A stretch of DNA of 64,000 nucleotides. It comes from Centropus unirufus. Taxonomy: Eukaryota; Chordata; Aves; Cuculiformes; Centropidae. Below, in pieces: positions 37,705 to 51,172 of this stretch (within the stretch, counting starts at the first letter, position 1; each line of letters opens with the position of its first letter). The position numbers and the translations under genes are program-made. The DNA lies in the NCBI GenBank assembly GCA_013397695.1, contig VYZI01000325.1, positions 304,612 to 368,611 of the forward strand. Reading direction: 5' to 3'. The notes below the pieces were generated by a model, which did not search any database, was not told where the DNA came from, and worked only from the letters and a program-made list of their open reading frames with translations.

Positions 37705-38088
37705 GAAGAGGCTGAGGAACTCATTTCTTTCCAGCCTTAAGAAGAGAACACTAAGGACAGATTTTACTGCAGTCTACAGAAACCTACAAGGAGGATTACG
37801 GGAAGGCAAATCCAAGCTCTTCCCAGAGATGCAGAGTGATAACACAGAAGGCACCAAACACAATTTGCAATGAGGGACATTCTGACTGAATATGGGGGGG
37901 GGGGGGGGGGGAAGTGCCATAAGAGTGCTTATAGTGGGTCATGTACACATGGAAGTTGTAGGATCTCCTTCCTTGGAGATGTTCTGAGCTACTCGATGTA
38001 GTGGTCCTGCTTTGAGCAGTGGTTGAACCAGATGGCCCCCAAAACCCATTCCAGCCTAAAACAGTCCTGATTCCACGATTCAGTGAGC
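37705..38088 (+). mobile_element. CR1 LINE 3' region interrupted by a G run
   Basis: The left part reads AAGAAGAGGCTGAGGAACTC, AGCCTTAAGAAGAGAACACT and TTTTACTGCAGTCTACA, the usual CR1 segment before the 3' UTR. The right part reads CTTCCTTGGAGATGTTCTGA, GTGGTCCTGCTTTGAGCAGT, TTGAACCAGATGGCCCCC and CAGTCCTGATTCCACGATTC, the CR1 3' end. Between them about 110 bases of the consensus are shortened or scrambled and an 18-base G run sits at 37894-37911. Heavily diverged, older than the 32-33 kb copy. Confidence 0.75.
37894..37911 (+). repeat. G18 homopolymer inside a CR1 copy
   Basis: Eighteen consecutive G on the plus strand, preceded by ACTGAATAT and followed by AAGTGCC. It lies where the CR1 consensus has an A-rich, non-repetitive stretch, so it arose by expansion after insertion or is an assembly artefact. 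Confidence 0.9.
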
Positions 38089-39929
38089 TGAGAAAAAGAA
38101 ACTTATGGAAAAAAAAAACTCTGTTCAAAGCATCTTATCTTTTGTGATATCTCTTTTTATCCCTGAAAAAAAAAATACAGCACCATACTGCTGCTAATAT
38201 TCTTCTGCATCTGATATAATAGAACATACCTCTATTGCATAAATCATGCATGGCAGAACACTAGGTCTTTAAATAACATAGTGAGCACCAGAAATCACAC
38301 AGAAAAGTCATCCTTTGGGCTATTATTAATAGAAATTTAAGCCACAGTATGTATCCTCCTATTTATTCCATTTGACTAGACATATCACAAGCATACACAG
38401 GCCCCTTTGAGCCATGAAAAGGGACTGTTCCCACTTTGTACACCCCTAAGCAGTTCAAAGGCAAAAAAGACAATTTCACAACTTGAGACTCCCAACTGAT
38501 TGACAAAATCCAAGTCTCAGATGGAGCCTTTGGAGTAAAAGCCACTGTGTTACAAATGAGCTAAAGGGTAGGACCCTACACATATAAGAAAGGAGATAAA
38601 AGTTGTTTAAAATTATTTGAGCATCAGGTCCAGAACAGATCATGAAATATATATTTTCCCATAGTTTACAATTTCACTTCTGTTTCATCCAGCTTTCAAA
38701 ATACATTCTCCACCTATAGTAACTTGACACTATACAAAGGGTCCAAAAGCTGCTAAGTCTGGCTGTGGTCCCAAACTGCCATCACGGAGGTCCAAGCTCA
38801 AGGCCTGACTCCCCTCTTTAAACACTAACATCAGAGAAGTAATTCCAGCTGGTTTAAATGTCAGCACTGTTAACTATTTCACCACTCTTCGCCACTGACA
38901 TTATGGCATTTCCCGTATGCCTGCTGGCAGGCCAAAAGTCACAGTTGCCAAAATCACAAGGATCAAACCCTCCCAGTGCAGTGGAATTTTTTTTAGAATA
39001 ACACCCACTTCTCCTAAGATCAAGAAACCTAAAATCTGGCACTGTGACCTCATCAGAACAATGTAAAATCAATCTAGAAAATGTAAAATAAATATTCAGA
39101 TGTCAAGTATCCTAGATGTAACACCACATCTTGTGTTGATGAAACCCTGACATAATAAAATTCTAAAATGAGATGCAATTCTAGCCACCACATCAAACGT
39201 GCCTGATTTCTAAACCCGTGATGAGGATATCAGTTTGAGTAGAAGCAGTTCAGGTTAAGAGTTTCAGGACTCTTATTTGCACTGTCACAAGTGCTGACTG
39301 AAATTACATGTGCAGAACTTGACCTGAAAGTTCAAAGAAATAAGTTCTACAGTGAAATTTGAAAGAGAGCATTCCAGCCCTGTGCAATACACAAAGTGTC
39401 AGGTAAAGTCTAATCTCCAATACAAACAGGCTACACCTTAGGAGCACTAAGGAGCAGAAAAACATGATGCCAAATTACTGTTGCTTCAAATACTCTCAGT
39501 GCCACCACTGCAGCAAACAGTGAAAGAATTTTCTACTTCTATAAACAAAAAGACTTGTAACTCTTCCTACTTCTGATGAGACATTTTTCTACATCAGATT
39601 TTGAAGATACTTCAGAACTTGGCTTCCTTGGCAAGTGGGCAGCGTTGTGTAAACAAACTGATAGGAGTGGAGCTTATCTTATGAAAAAGGGGAAAGCAAC
39701 TTTACACACCGATTGATTCCATTAACTGAATTTAAGTCAGGATTAGTGTATGTCAAAGAGTGGGTATGTGTGAAGATGACATTGAGAACAGTCTAAAAGC
39801 TACTTGAAATAATCTAATTCAGAAGAACGTCAAGAAACAGCAGTGAATGTGTCTAATGAAGTTCTACACACCTACTACATAGTATTAGAAATAAACTGGA
39901 GAAGTCAAATATCCAGGGAAACTACATTT
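38089..39929. other. Unique AT-rich non-coding DNA
   Basis: No gene, RNA or repeat recognised. Short ORFs only. Confidence 0.55.
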
Positions 39930-41600
39930 AATTGTAGTAACAGAGACTTGGATATCTAAAATATGAACGTAGAGAGATCCTGCTCTTTCAAATGGACTGA
40001 CAGTGGGACAAGGGTACTGCATTGTACATCAAGAACATACACAATTGATGTGGTTCCAGACTATAAAGAAATTCCAGGCTTGGGGAAACTTCCATGTAAT
40101 GATTACAAAGTCAGAGAAGATTAAAGCAGAAATATCCCCGTGGTGGGGATTTACTGCAAACTACCAAGCCAAGGAAATTAGGGAGAAAAGAGTTTTCAAA
40201 ACAACTGGCAGAATTATTCAGAGTACAGTACTTCAATAATATGTATTTTAACTACTCCCACATCTGGGAGTAGATGAGAAAGAAATATATCAGAACATTT
40301 TGTTCAGCAAAAATTCAGAATAAACTGAAGTCAACTTTTGATATAGAAGGTAAAGAGAGCAGCTATTAAAGGGAGGAGGAGAAGAGGATGGCTCTTCTAA
40401 CGTCACTGTGAAGTAGCAGAGTGCATAATTCTGAGCAGGCAAAACCACAAAACGGCAAAGCATTTTTCAACAGCAGGCTTAAATAAATTATTCAAATACT
40501 AATATGGGTGCTGTCTAGTTGAAGAAGTAGTCAGAAAACAATCACTTCAATGACAAAGGAGCAGCATATTGAGTAGGGATCCACAGGGTTGTGTTTCAGT
40601 GCCAGTCAATATTTATATCAATGGTTTCAACAGTGGAATAGAAGATATGTTTATGAAATTCACAGACGATACTGAGCTCTAAGAGACTGCAAGTATCTTG
40701 GGAAGCAAGATCAGAATTCAAAATTATATGGGTAAACTGGGAAGATGGAATGTGATTCAGGTCCACATTGTAAACAAATTATTTTTACAGTTAATGGAGG
40801 ACAAGTCAATACAGTGATTGGTGCCTGGGGACTCTAATATTAGAGACTCTTCAGCTGATCCTCAGTCAAACATGTCCGATTGGCCAGGCTCCATGACTAG
40901 ACTAAGAATTTAGTGACTCAGCTGACATACAGTGTACATTTAGGCACCTACATTCAGATGTTTATAACCTGAAGCTGCATCCAATATATAGTCTGAGGGC
41001 AGCATAGGAGTCAATCAGCAGGAACACATGCAAGATACTTTGGTATCTTCATAATTAAGTGTATAATGAACTGTATAAGTAACGAACTATAAAAATGCAG
41101 GAGGAGGAAGCACTTTGTTGCCTTTCTGTAGGAGAGCATCTCAAGTAAAGCACATCTATCTTACTATTGCATAAATATAAACCACCATAACAAAATTATG
41201 GCATTGTAGGCAGTAAGACATGTGAAGTAACCTTTTCTAAATAGAGTTGTCTCACATCCAGTTTTAGGCATCATGCTCCAAGAAAGATACAGAACTGCAG
41301 AGACAGATTTTTAGAAAACATAACCTACCAGAAAACATGAACAGAGTGAGGATTGTTTAATTTATGAAATGAATAGCAAGAAGCAACTCTGTAAAAGTTG
41401 TCATACACCAAAATGGCTGCTGAAAATAGGAGGAGACATCCATGAAAGATGAAGTGATAAGTAATTTGTTCAAATTGCAACAAGGAAAATTTTTACTTTC
41501 TAACAGCAAGAACAGTACGACATTGGAACAGAAAGTTTTTAAGAACAAACCAGAGATCTGCCACAATACAACCGATCCTAGCTTGGTATACCGAGACAGC
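39930..41600 (+). mobile_element. Very old CR1-type LINE with endonuclease and reverse-transcriptase remnants
   Basis: Three diverged blocks in correct order on the plus strand. First, 39930-40190: an endonuclease-domain remnant with CAGAGACTTGG, a frame reading GQGYCIVHQEHTQ (compare the family's GGIALYV-K) and WWGFTANYQA (compare GVYYRPPNQ). Second, about 40540-40795: reverse transcriptase, with SVPVNIYINGFNSGIEDM and FMKFTDDTEL, in which the catalytic D-D pair is still present at 40665-40670. Third, about 41240-41600: the LINE 3' region (CAGTTTTAGGCATCATGCTC, TTCAAATTGCAACAAGGAAA, AGTACGACATTGGAACAGAA). Spacing between the endonuclease and reverse-transcriptase blocks is far shorter than in an intact element, so a large internal part is lost. 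The segment 40800-41230 is unassigned. Much older than the other CR1 copies. Confidence 0.6.
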
Positions 41601-44600
41601 CTAGGAGAACTCTGAATGTGCTTTCCATGAGTCTTCTCACAGCTCCACAAAACTCGTGCATCTCTGGCTCAGATGCACATTAATGTATACCAATAATGTC
41701 CAGTAATTCCCGGGGCCAGTTCACAGTGGAACATCTGTCAGATTTATTTTTCTCCCAGCAATTTTCATGAGTTAGAACTTGTGGCAGACAAGCAGTGACA
41801 GCCACATCTCCACACACCATGCACACTTGACTTCCCAACAAAGACCTTCAGAACCATTAGTAACAGCACAGGAGATGAATGGAACTTCACCGAGCTCTCT
41901 TAAGCCTTTTTGCAAAGGTAGAGAAGATATGAGATGAATACTGTTTGAAAACATACCCACATAGCAAGTCCTTTCTTCTTACTCATGAGTAACTCTGAAT
42001 TAAGAACGTAGCAATTAGACAGCAAGATCCTGGACCAAAAACCTTGCTGATGTAGTTTACTTTCTTCACAGAAGCTACCGTGGCTAAATAACCTACCTCT
42101 CCATATTTTAGGGCAGGCACTGTTGTTACTTCAGTGGTAATGGTTGGAAAGACTGAAGCATCGAATCTAACTCAAGCATTGCACCAATATACGCTGATCT
42201 ACACTTTTCCATGATTTCCATGGTAAAATATGTTGGTCTACTGTTGTCAGGTGATGCATGCGAGACAAATGAGAAGTGAGAAAATCTTTATTACAATAAG
42301 CACACTTATTGACAAACAAAAGCTGTCAAAAGATTAGGTCTTTCTAAGTATTTTCATGATTACTAATGCACAAAAATATTGCCAAATGATCTTTTTTTTG
42401 GTATTCATTATTTGTACTTTATATTTTACTGCAGGTGTCCACACAATTTGTGCATGGGCAATAAAGATTTCAGAAAGGAATCACGTTCAATTAGCCAGAG
42501 TTATGAGAGTTAGTTAGCTATGTTTGCCAAGTACCTGCCCCGAAGTAAAACTGAAGAACAAACTCACCTACTTAATAGAGGAGAATGCAAATAGTACCAT
42601 AAAATTTTTGCCTATTCCTAACACCAAGGGCAACGCTGGAACAGGAAATAACAGCTTTAATTTAAAAAATGTCATATTTTATACAGACTGCTCTTGAGGA
42701 AACCATCCTAACATACCTTATCTGGTCTTCATAAAACCTCCTGAACGCATTTTCAAGAACATTTGAAAAAAAAAGGTAAATTTTCTCACAATAAAGGCAG
42801 ATGACCCCATGCTGAAATTCAGATCAAATAGAATGCTCAGATAACTGAACTTGTCCTTTCCCCAACTCTTCATAAAAGGTAGGACCTAATAGTTTACTCT
42901 CTTTTTTTTCCTCTATGAGCAAAAACATTAAAGGGTCTTCAGAATTTACATTTCAAACTGGCAAATGGGGTCGTCTTCATTAACCTTATTTTTTTAAAAT
43001 TATTCACCACACTTTGAATGCTCCAGGATATGCCTGCCAAAGCTAAGTGGCTGAAATTTATACAGCTCCATATAAAGACATTGAAATGCCTCATTAACTC
43101 TTTTTCCTCCCCAGGAATGTTCTCTTCAACAGCTATATACGTATCTATACATATCGTTGTATCTATATATAGACAAGACTTTATTTTCAGTTTTCTTAGA
43201 ATTAATTCAGCTCATTAACTTCTGAACAGCTCACACAAGCCCCTGCAAGCCACATAAGTCCTGCTTAGCCAGTTTGATGAAACTCATGCACTAAGGACAC
43301 AGCAGGAGGTCACTGTGTTGAGGTGAATTTCATTGCTTTATCAGAGCCGTAAGGTCTGGCCATGAAAACGTGAAATAACATTTCAATCTCAATCAGCTAT
43401 CCAGAATGGTTTTCTCTTCCTACCCGAGCCCCAGATTTCTAGACAGGAGATATTGGATGATCTCAGATGAAGGACCTTATGAAAGACAAAAAGTCCTGAG
43501 AACTGTTTAATCCGCATACTATTAAAGCAGAACTTATCAAAACAAACAAAAGAGCGGCTGGATAAAAACACAGAATCTTATATTCTTTATAAAAGATGTA
43601 GGCTTTTTCCTACTCAGTAACTCAAAAATGTTACCTTATCTTCCACAAATTACTCAGATTTTCAATAAATTCAGTTTGGTGTTGGTTTTATGATTTTATT
43701 CCTAATTACTGCCAAAAATATTTTAAAAGCATTCCTGGAAACATTACTTAGGATTTCCTCAACATACTAAGCGGCCATTTGACAAATTAGAGTATTGAAA
43801 GGAATTTACTTCCCTAGTCTATGTATAATTAAGCTGGGGACTACAGTACACAGCTAATCTTATGCCCCAAGTAATTATTCCAGTATTTGTTTTCACATGT
43901 CACTTGGGACCTTCTACACACACAAAAAAAAAATTCTCTTAGATTTAAGTCTCATACAGCAAAAGAAATTCTCTAAGCAACTGAAACAATAATCAGTTCA
44001 GCTTTTAAAATAAGTTATGCTCCACACTTTTTAATGTACATTTTCAGTTCTTCTGCAGTCTTCATTTCAACAGCTTTGTGGCAGTTTACATAAACTGACA
44101 ATCTAGATCCTAGATATTAGTGAATCTAAGAACATAAAGTGAATTCTAATATACTCTTTGTCTTCCTGAATACAACTGAAATCCCAGAGGAGGCTGTTCT
44201 CTCTTCCCTATTCTTTGAAGTTTGCATCACAGAAATTGTAGCTCAAGAGAGGAAAAGAACAAGTACTCATCACCAACTAATATATTTTTTAGCTATCAAT
44301 ATGATTTATGCAAAAGTTCATCTACAGTTATTTGCAGTATAGGAAGACCTGGAGAGATTTTAATTTCATTGCTTCTCATGGTTGTCTTCAAAAAGTTAGT
44401 GCTTATTTTTAGCTGGTACCCCAACAAGTTTGTCACCTGCTGATAAAGACATCATTGTTCCCTAAAGGCCATGATACTCCAAATCAGTTTTTAGCAGTTT
44501 TTTAAAAGTTTCCCCAATCCAAATGGTTTTGGTGATAAAGTCAGCTGTCTTTGAAAATTATCTCCAAATTTCCTATATCCTAGGGCCTTGCCTTGTAGAT

Positions 44601-44780
44601 AAATTATAAAATATACGTTAAACCTTCAGGGATATTTTACCCCAAAAGTCTATCTTAATCCAACAAATGCCAAATTTCAAGTTGTCTCCTATTCCACTAT
44701 CTTCTCATGGAGAACTCAAAGCAGCTCTGTCCTTAATCTCCTTCTATCCATATCTTATCTGAGTACCATCAGCAAAGAGA
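41601..44780. other. Unique AT-rich non-coding DNA
   Basis: No gene or assigned repeat. Donor-like sites on the minus strand (near 42111, 42563, 42714 and 43634) have no convincing paired exon. A TA/CT-rich patch lies at 43135-43175. Confidence 0.5.
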
Positions 44781-45625
44781 AAATCACAGTAGATGATCCA
44801 TAAATCAACCATTTCTGTTCTTTATTTGCCTTCTGCTGTATCCATTAAAATCTCTTCCTCCAACAGTAACATTCCCTCTGTAGTCCTCCCTCTTTCTCCC
44901 CTACAAGATGTCTTGCTCAAGGCTAGAATGAGTAAAATAAAGCAGATAATGTCTTCCCCTATCTCAGCTCTCCATATCCTCCTCTAAACACTCTGGACAA
45001 TATCGCTATCTTGCCTGTCATGCAAACCACAATGTGGATGGCATTTTCAACTCAGATAGGCCCTCAAATCCCAATTATGTGTCAGTTCAGTGGATTCATT
45101 ATACACAACCACTCTACGGTATAGCTTTTACAATCTATTCACACAACTTGTGCTCCTGGACAAAGCTCTCATGGTTACATCATTACACACATTCTGATCT
45201 CTAATATTTGACACACATAATCTTGCCTGTTGCAAAGGCTGTTTTCCTTTGTCATTCACTTTAACCACATCGCTCTTCTTTGCCTTTGGTACTTCCGTTG
45301 TAATTTGTTCTCACTTACAAGGCTCTTTACTTCCCATCTCAGAATTAATGTATTTTATCACTTTTATGGTGAAGTCAGCTCTTCCAATAATGTCCACTTC
45401 CACTGTCTCCTAGCAAAACGTTTCCAAGCAGAGCTTACTAAAATATGTTTTGGCAAGATGCGTCCAAAATACTTTTTTTCTCAATGTGATGAAAACTATT
45501 GCTTATCATGCTGGTCAATACTGTTTCATCATTCCTTTGTACTCCCTCCAATCTGCCCATATCCATCTGTTATCTCTTACTCCATACTCCTTTGGTTGTT
45601 CTCCTGAATAGCTTACACACATCTC
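44780..45625 (+). mobile_element. Ancient L2-clade LINE, C-terminal reverse transcriptase and 3' region
   Basis: A pyrimidine-rich stretch whose segments follow, in order, an amniote L2-clade LINE. GTA GAT GAT at 44789-44797 (V-D-D) followed by CCATAAATCAACCA corresponds to the Y-A-D-D-T-Q-I-Y catalytic box, with a frame break. CTCAAGGCTAGAATGAGTAA (44916 on) corresponds to the L-K-L-N-M-S-K-T-E segment. ATCTTGCCTGTCATGCAAAC and GGCATTTTCAACTCAGA (45008-45058) match the 'ilpVt...lGVifDs' part. GTTACATCATTACACAC and CACATAATCTTGCCTGTT follow. CACATCGCTCTTCTTTGCCT to ACTTACAAGGCTCTT (45267-45328) match 'hW.P...rikFK...ltfKaL'. The end holds TCATTCCTTTGTACTCCC. Many indels and stops; no enzyme. 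Alignment is from memory, but five collinear blocks make it persuasive. Confidence 0.6.
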
Positions 45626-47683
45626 TATTTTGTGTCCACACAAAAAGAGTACCCTCAGTCATTATTAGGTTCCTAGATAATAAAGACAGCAAATACTACT
45701 GGTGGCCTATAAGACTTAATACATAGAAGCAAGGAAATGGGAATTACTCTGTTTGAGACATCGAGAATCAAACGGATGATAACGGTGTCAAAAGGCAAGA
45801 CTGATGCAAAACTAATGGTTTTGCTGATGCTTTCCTCAAATTCAATCCAGTAGTTTTCTTTGTGACATGAAAAGAAACATATCCCTGAAATTTGGACCAC
45901 AGCAAGGAAGTTACGTAATAGCTGCACTGTACATGCAAATTATTTTATAATATACATATACTGTAGACACATATTTTTGTAGATACATATACATATATAA
46001 TCTCAGAAAATTGAAACATAAGTTACTTAAAGGACCGGCTTTTTTCAGCATATATATTTTAAAGATGGCAACACATTTTCAAACCTCAGAAAGTACAAAA
46101 TCATATCTACATTTAGTATCATTTCAGATAAACTCAGTTCCAGCTCAAGGATAGACCTGCAGCGATTCACCAGCAGAGACTGTGGGGAGGATAAAGAAAT
46201 TTATACCACAATTTCATACATGACTAATTTTAAAACATTCTTAACCAGATTGAATCTCATTAATTGCCAACTTGGCAGATCTTCCTTAAGGCAAGTAGTT
46301 TAATGACCGGTCAAGGACCTCGCAAGAGTTATAAAGACCTGATTTTTATCTGCTTACAAATGACAAGCAGACAATATGATCTTTAACTTCACCTTATTGT
46401 CTCATTTTTAACAATCCTGTCTTACATCTATGTGTATACGTAGGTCTTCTTCCTCACTCCCAGGCTGCACTGAACGTCTTGCACTCTGAGTCCAGGTCAC
46501 TAAGCAAGAATGGCATATGCTACCAACATAAATTACATTTAACTGCACAAGGGCATGCATGCATAGTAGAAGACAGCATGCACTTAATTGGCTGTGTAAG
46601 ACAGTTTGAGTTTAACTCTTTGCTTCATAAAATAAATTATCCCTCTACAAGGGACTAGCAAGCGTTCCCATCTCCCTTTGTTAGCTCCTTCTAAAACACT
46701 GACCTACATTCAAGAGAAAGGGAAACAAGGCAGTAAAATGTCAAGCATCTAAGAGAAATACATTCTGGAACAATAAGGGAAATTAAAAGAGTGTGAATAG
46801 GAAGAAAATGCTGGCAGGTTTGTATTCTTCCTGGAAAACATCCAGCAAGAGCAAGTCTATTTGAAATACTGAGGTAAATCCTGCACTAAAAACCTTTAAT
46901 GTTGCAGAAGTTACAGGTTGTTTTATGCCATGGTGCACACTGCATGCTCGCACTTACTACAGGTGTGCCCAAATGAACTAGTATGAAATATTCAGAACAG
47001 TGCTCCACAAATATGTAACCACCACATACCAGGGCCTCTGGTCGGACACAAGCATCCTCAGCAGTGACAGACCTACCGAAACATGCAGGTAGTTGTTCTA
47101 CTTCCCTATGTTTTATCGGAATCCCAAGAGAATGCCAGAAGGCAGATGTCTTCCAGACATAAAGTGTTTCTTTTTGTTAAATCATTTCCATTGTGTGCAC
47201 TGGTTTTTTATATGAAGTACATCAGCCACATTTATAAACAGAAAACAGAGATCAACTATATGTATTCTCAAAATTGGCTGATGATATCGAAGTTGCAAGG
47301 TACAAGCACAGGAAAAAGAGTACTGAAGTTCAATTTATTTTGAATTAAATTGCTTTTGCAGTCTCTGAAACTCATTTAGCAAAGTGCTCTCCTCCACCGA
47401 GTATATATCTAGATATGAAGTGGTTAAACATATTGGAAAGCATGACATTTAAGATTATTGTCTGGTAAAAAGATGACCTTTATGGAGCAGTTACACAACA
47501 GAAGGTAGAGTTACTGAACTGAAAAAAATACTTTTTACCATACAATAGCAATGTAATTAATAACACACATTACCAGCCTTTACCAAACAGAAGCAAATAG
47601 TCAAATTTGTACCATTCACTTTAACATGCTGTTCTTTAAAGAACTGGAGATAAAGTGCATTTAACAGCAAACATTTCTGCTAT

Positions 47684-47684
47684 N
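47684..47684. other. Ambiguous base (N)
   Basis: A single unresolved base in TATNCACC, the only one in the window. It marks an assembly or polymorphism ambiguity and affects no called feature. Confidence 0.99.
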
Positions 47685-47779
47685 CACCAAAGCCATCAAG
47701 TCACCATCCCTCCTTCAAGATGATGGAAGAAGTTTTAGGAAAATCCCATCTTTGTTGCTGAACGATTATCTGACTACTC

Positions 47780-47800
47780 AAATAATAATAATAATAATAT
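47780..47800. repeat. (AAT)n microsatellite
   Basis: Seven consecutive AAT units, followed by ATAAAAAAGC. Confidence 0.9.
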
Positions 47801-50800
47801 AAAAAAGCTTTTTATAAAAAAAGTCACAGAGCTAGAGAAAAATCTACATTTAGGTATTAATAGTTCAACATAAATCCACAACAGCATGCAACTAGGCAAA
47901 TCAAAGTTAATGACAAATACTACATCTGACACTGTCCTCAACTAACCCTGTTATGCCTAAGGACTATAGCATGAGTAATATGTAAGACCACACATTTTCT
48001 TGGACACTAATGTAATCACCAATAACAAAAAGAGCTGAATAGCTAATTATAAGACACAATTTTCTATTTTAACTCCTGCTTTGCTTTTTTGAGTTTAGCT
48101 AAAGCTGCAATGCTGGTTCTATCTACTTAGGCTGACATTTTTTAGACAGCAGAATAAAAGAAAGCAAGCAAGAAACCACACTGTACACAAGAGAAAATAA
48201 TTGGCCTGTTGGAATCAACTGTGTGTTTTAGGGTCTTTTAATTCATATTGAGCAGATTCACATTAGGCAGATGTACAGAAGAGAGAATGAGATGCAAAGT
48301 TGGTTGCATTTGGGAGGAGGTTCTTGGAAGACATGCAAATCTACTCAGTAGACATCTGAGACTTGACAATTTGGTTTTGAACCCTCACAACTTCTTATTT
48401 TCCAGTTTATGCACCAGACTGTTTCTGTACAGAGCACCATTTGATATAAAAAGAGACAGAAAGCCTGTCAGTGAGGACTGATGAAATTACCATCCTAACC
48501 AGGAAGATATGTTTGTGGCAGACTGGAACTGCCTGCCTGTGCCTATTCTCTTGCCCGCACTCCTGCCAGATGAGCTATGAAAGCGTCAGGATGCTTTATG
48601 CAAAGTCTTCAATAAACCCACACCTCTGAAGCATCATGAAAACAGTTAGCTGCTGGATGAAAAAATTCCTGAAGTACAACTTCATGTGAAATTCACTCAG
48701 GCCAGAAGACTATTTAGAGATTTTAAGCTATTTTTAATAGGACCTTGAAGAATATACTTGAGATGGTTTGCAATCTGAGGTACATCAGTGAATATCTAGA
48801 GCCAGCAATAAGCTTGGGTGTTTGCTGAACTGAGCTCCAAGTGATACCAAGCCCATAAACAAAAGAAGAAACACGACCTCCTTAATCCTTTGAACCTCTC
48901 ACTAAAGCAGGTTTGAGCTTTGGTCTTCCCAGAAAACCAACCAAAACCAATCCCAATTCACTGTTTATTTAGATTAATTTGCCTGACACTTCATTACAAA
49001 GACAAGGGCATGAGGTGTCTTTTATAAGGCAACATATAGACAAGCTCTGAGATTCTGATCTGATTCAGGGGGCCAGAAGTGAGGATCTGGGGGGATTCCA
49101 GGGCTTTTCTACGTATGAAATCTCCTCTCATTCTTCTAATGCTCTAACTGTGGTAGAGGAAACATTTCTAAATAAGTGGATCCCCACATCTGGCTTTCAC
49201 CAGCTTCCCACTGAATCCACAACTATAAATTACATTGGTCAAAGTAGGTGATCCCACACATTCTTTCCAAACATTTCATGGACAGTTTTTTTTTTTTTCT
49301 TTCTCTTTATGTATCACAGTAGCATTTTCAAACTTACACCAACTAATGTGGAGGAAATACTATGTTCACCTTCCCTGGCAGTCACTAATACATTGTATTT
49401 GCAGTCAGCCACGTAGCAATGGCAGAAGCTGCAAGGTTTTGTAGCTCCTGGAGAAAAGGAAGCGCAAGACGAGCACAAGATGAACTTCCCCTGGGACAGA
49501 CTCTTTCAGGAAACAGCTGCTTTCAGGTTGAGGGAAACTTAGCTGAGTAACAACATAGTTTTCATTTCACTCCTCTCAGCAGCTGTATACTGAGGCCAAA
49601 ATGAGTTCAAAAGGGTGGGAGGTAAATGATGGAGATGAATGACACACTGCAGAATAACAATTCCTAGATATCTGTGTTGATCTTACTTCAAAACCATGGT
49701 GGGAGAACAGAATTTCTCTTTCCGTATGGAGAAATTTATTTGTCTAAAAGCTTTCAACTCTCTTTCGCAGTCCTGCCTTGTCAGTAGCTACCCAGCCTGG
49801 TGCTGGGACTCTTCTCCCGAAGAGACCATTGCAGTAAAGAAAATGTCACTGCCACAAGTCTCAAAACTGGCAAAAAATTTGAGTCCCTAGAGGACAGTGA
49901 GAGGTTTTCTCCTGAAATCACTCATGTGCCTTGAGGTGCTTCATGTGACCAACACCACAAATCACTGCTCATGTTTCTAAACAGCATGGCTACTGCACCA
50001 AGTTATCTCATATTTACATCAGCTGGACACATCCTTGAGTGCTAGGATATTTCTTTTCCCCTAAAAATACGATCACAACTGTTACCTTTTTTTCAGGATG
50101 GCTCTACATACAGGCCCCCACTTTTAGGATATTTCATTTACCCTTCTAAATTTTAATGGAACCACTGGCTAGGCTTTTGGATTAAAAAAAAAAATATTCT
50201 GCATTCTGCTTGATATTCCCACCTATGCTGGGCAGCCACAGAATGACATATGAGCATGTCTGCAAAGCTAAGAAGGAAATGGTGCAGACTTGTAGAATCA
50301 GCAGCTGCTGACCCATAACTAATTTGCAACAGCAGTATTTTTTAACCTCATTAATGAAGTAGGATATAGAAATACGAGATACTGTGAAAAAAAATGTTAA
50401 ATACAGCAAAGACAGCTTCCTAAGCAAATTATCAGGACCGTGTTATGGATGTCCTGTCTGGAAACTTTGCAACAGACTGGAAGGATGGAAATGAACACTT
50501 GTGTTATGAAGCCTGGTAGATTTTAATTACTGCGTACATCCTTTGAGCAGTAACTTACTAAAAGAGCATTTTATTATAAGTTGATGGGTTATTTTCTGAA
50601 AGTGTGGCACTTCAGTCAAAAACAACTCACTGAAGGAACAACATGTGTAATAGAGCCACTCACCACAGAAATTAATATATGCGGATTCTTGCTGTAGTAA
50701 CTAACCCCTTCACAGGATAGTTCAAAATATCTGCATATACACAGTATTGCATTTTATAATGCTGCCCACGATTATGCTGTTTGCTCACAAGTATCTATAA

Positions 50801-51172
50801 GTGTAGGATTTTTGATTGACTTTTCTTTAGGGTGGTGAACAGTACTTTCACAATCCATCACTATTAGTTGCAAAAATGTTCATATAATGATCATTACTAA
50901 CTCTGGGTATGAAACATTCAAAGCATTGCACATCTGCTGAAAACCTTGAACAGCAATTGACTTCTTATAAAAATTGCTTTGTGAAGAACAGAGGCCATGG
51001 CTATAACAGTGCTGGATTGCACTTGTGTACTCACCACTAGTACTGTCCTCCTCTGCACAGCTCCATGAGCTGCTTCTGCATACTAATGCCTCTTCGGCAC
51101 CATTCCTACTGTTTTCTGTCTCTGCAAGGACATCTTCTCTGAAGTACTACCTCTTCATGGAAGAATTTCTTT

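Noticed and set aside
45230..45607. 125-codon plus-strand ORF
   Set aside because: It falls inside the L2-clade LINE fossil and runs out of the frame of the family protein; the LINE explains the sequence.
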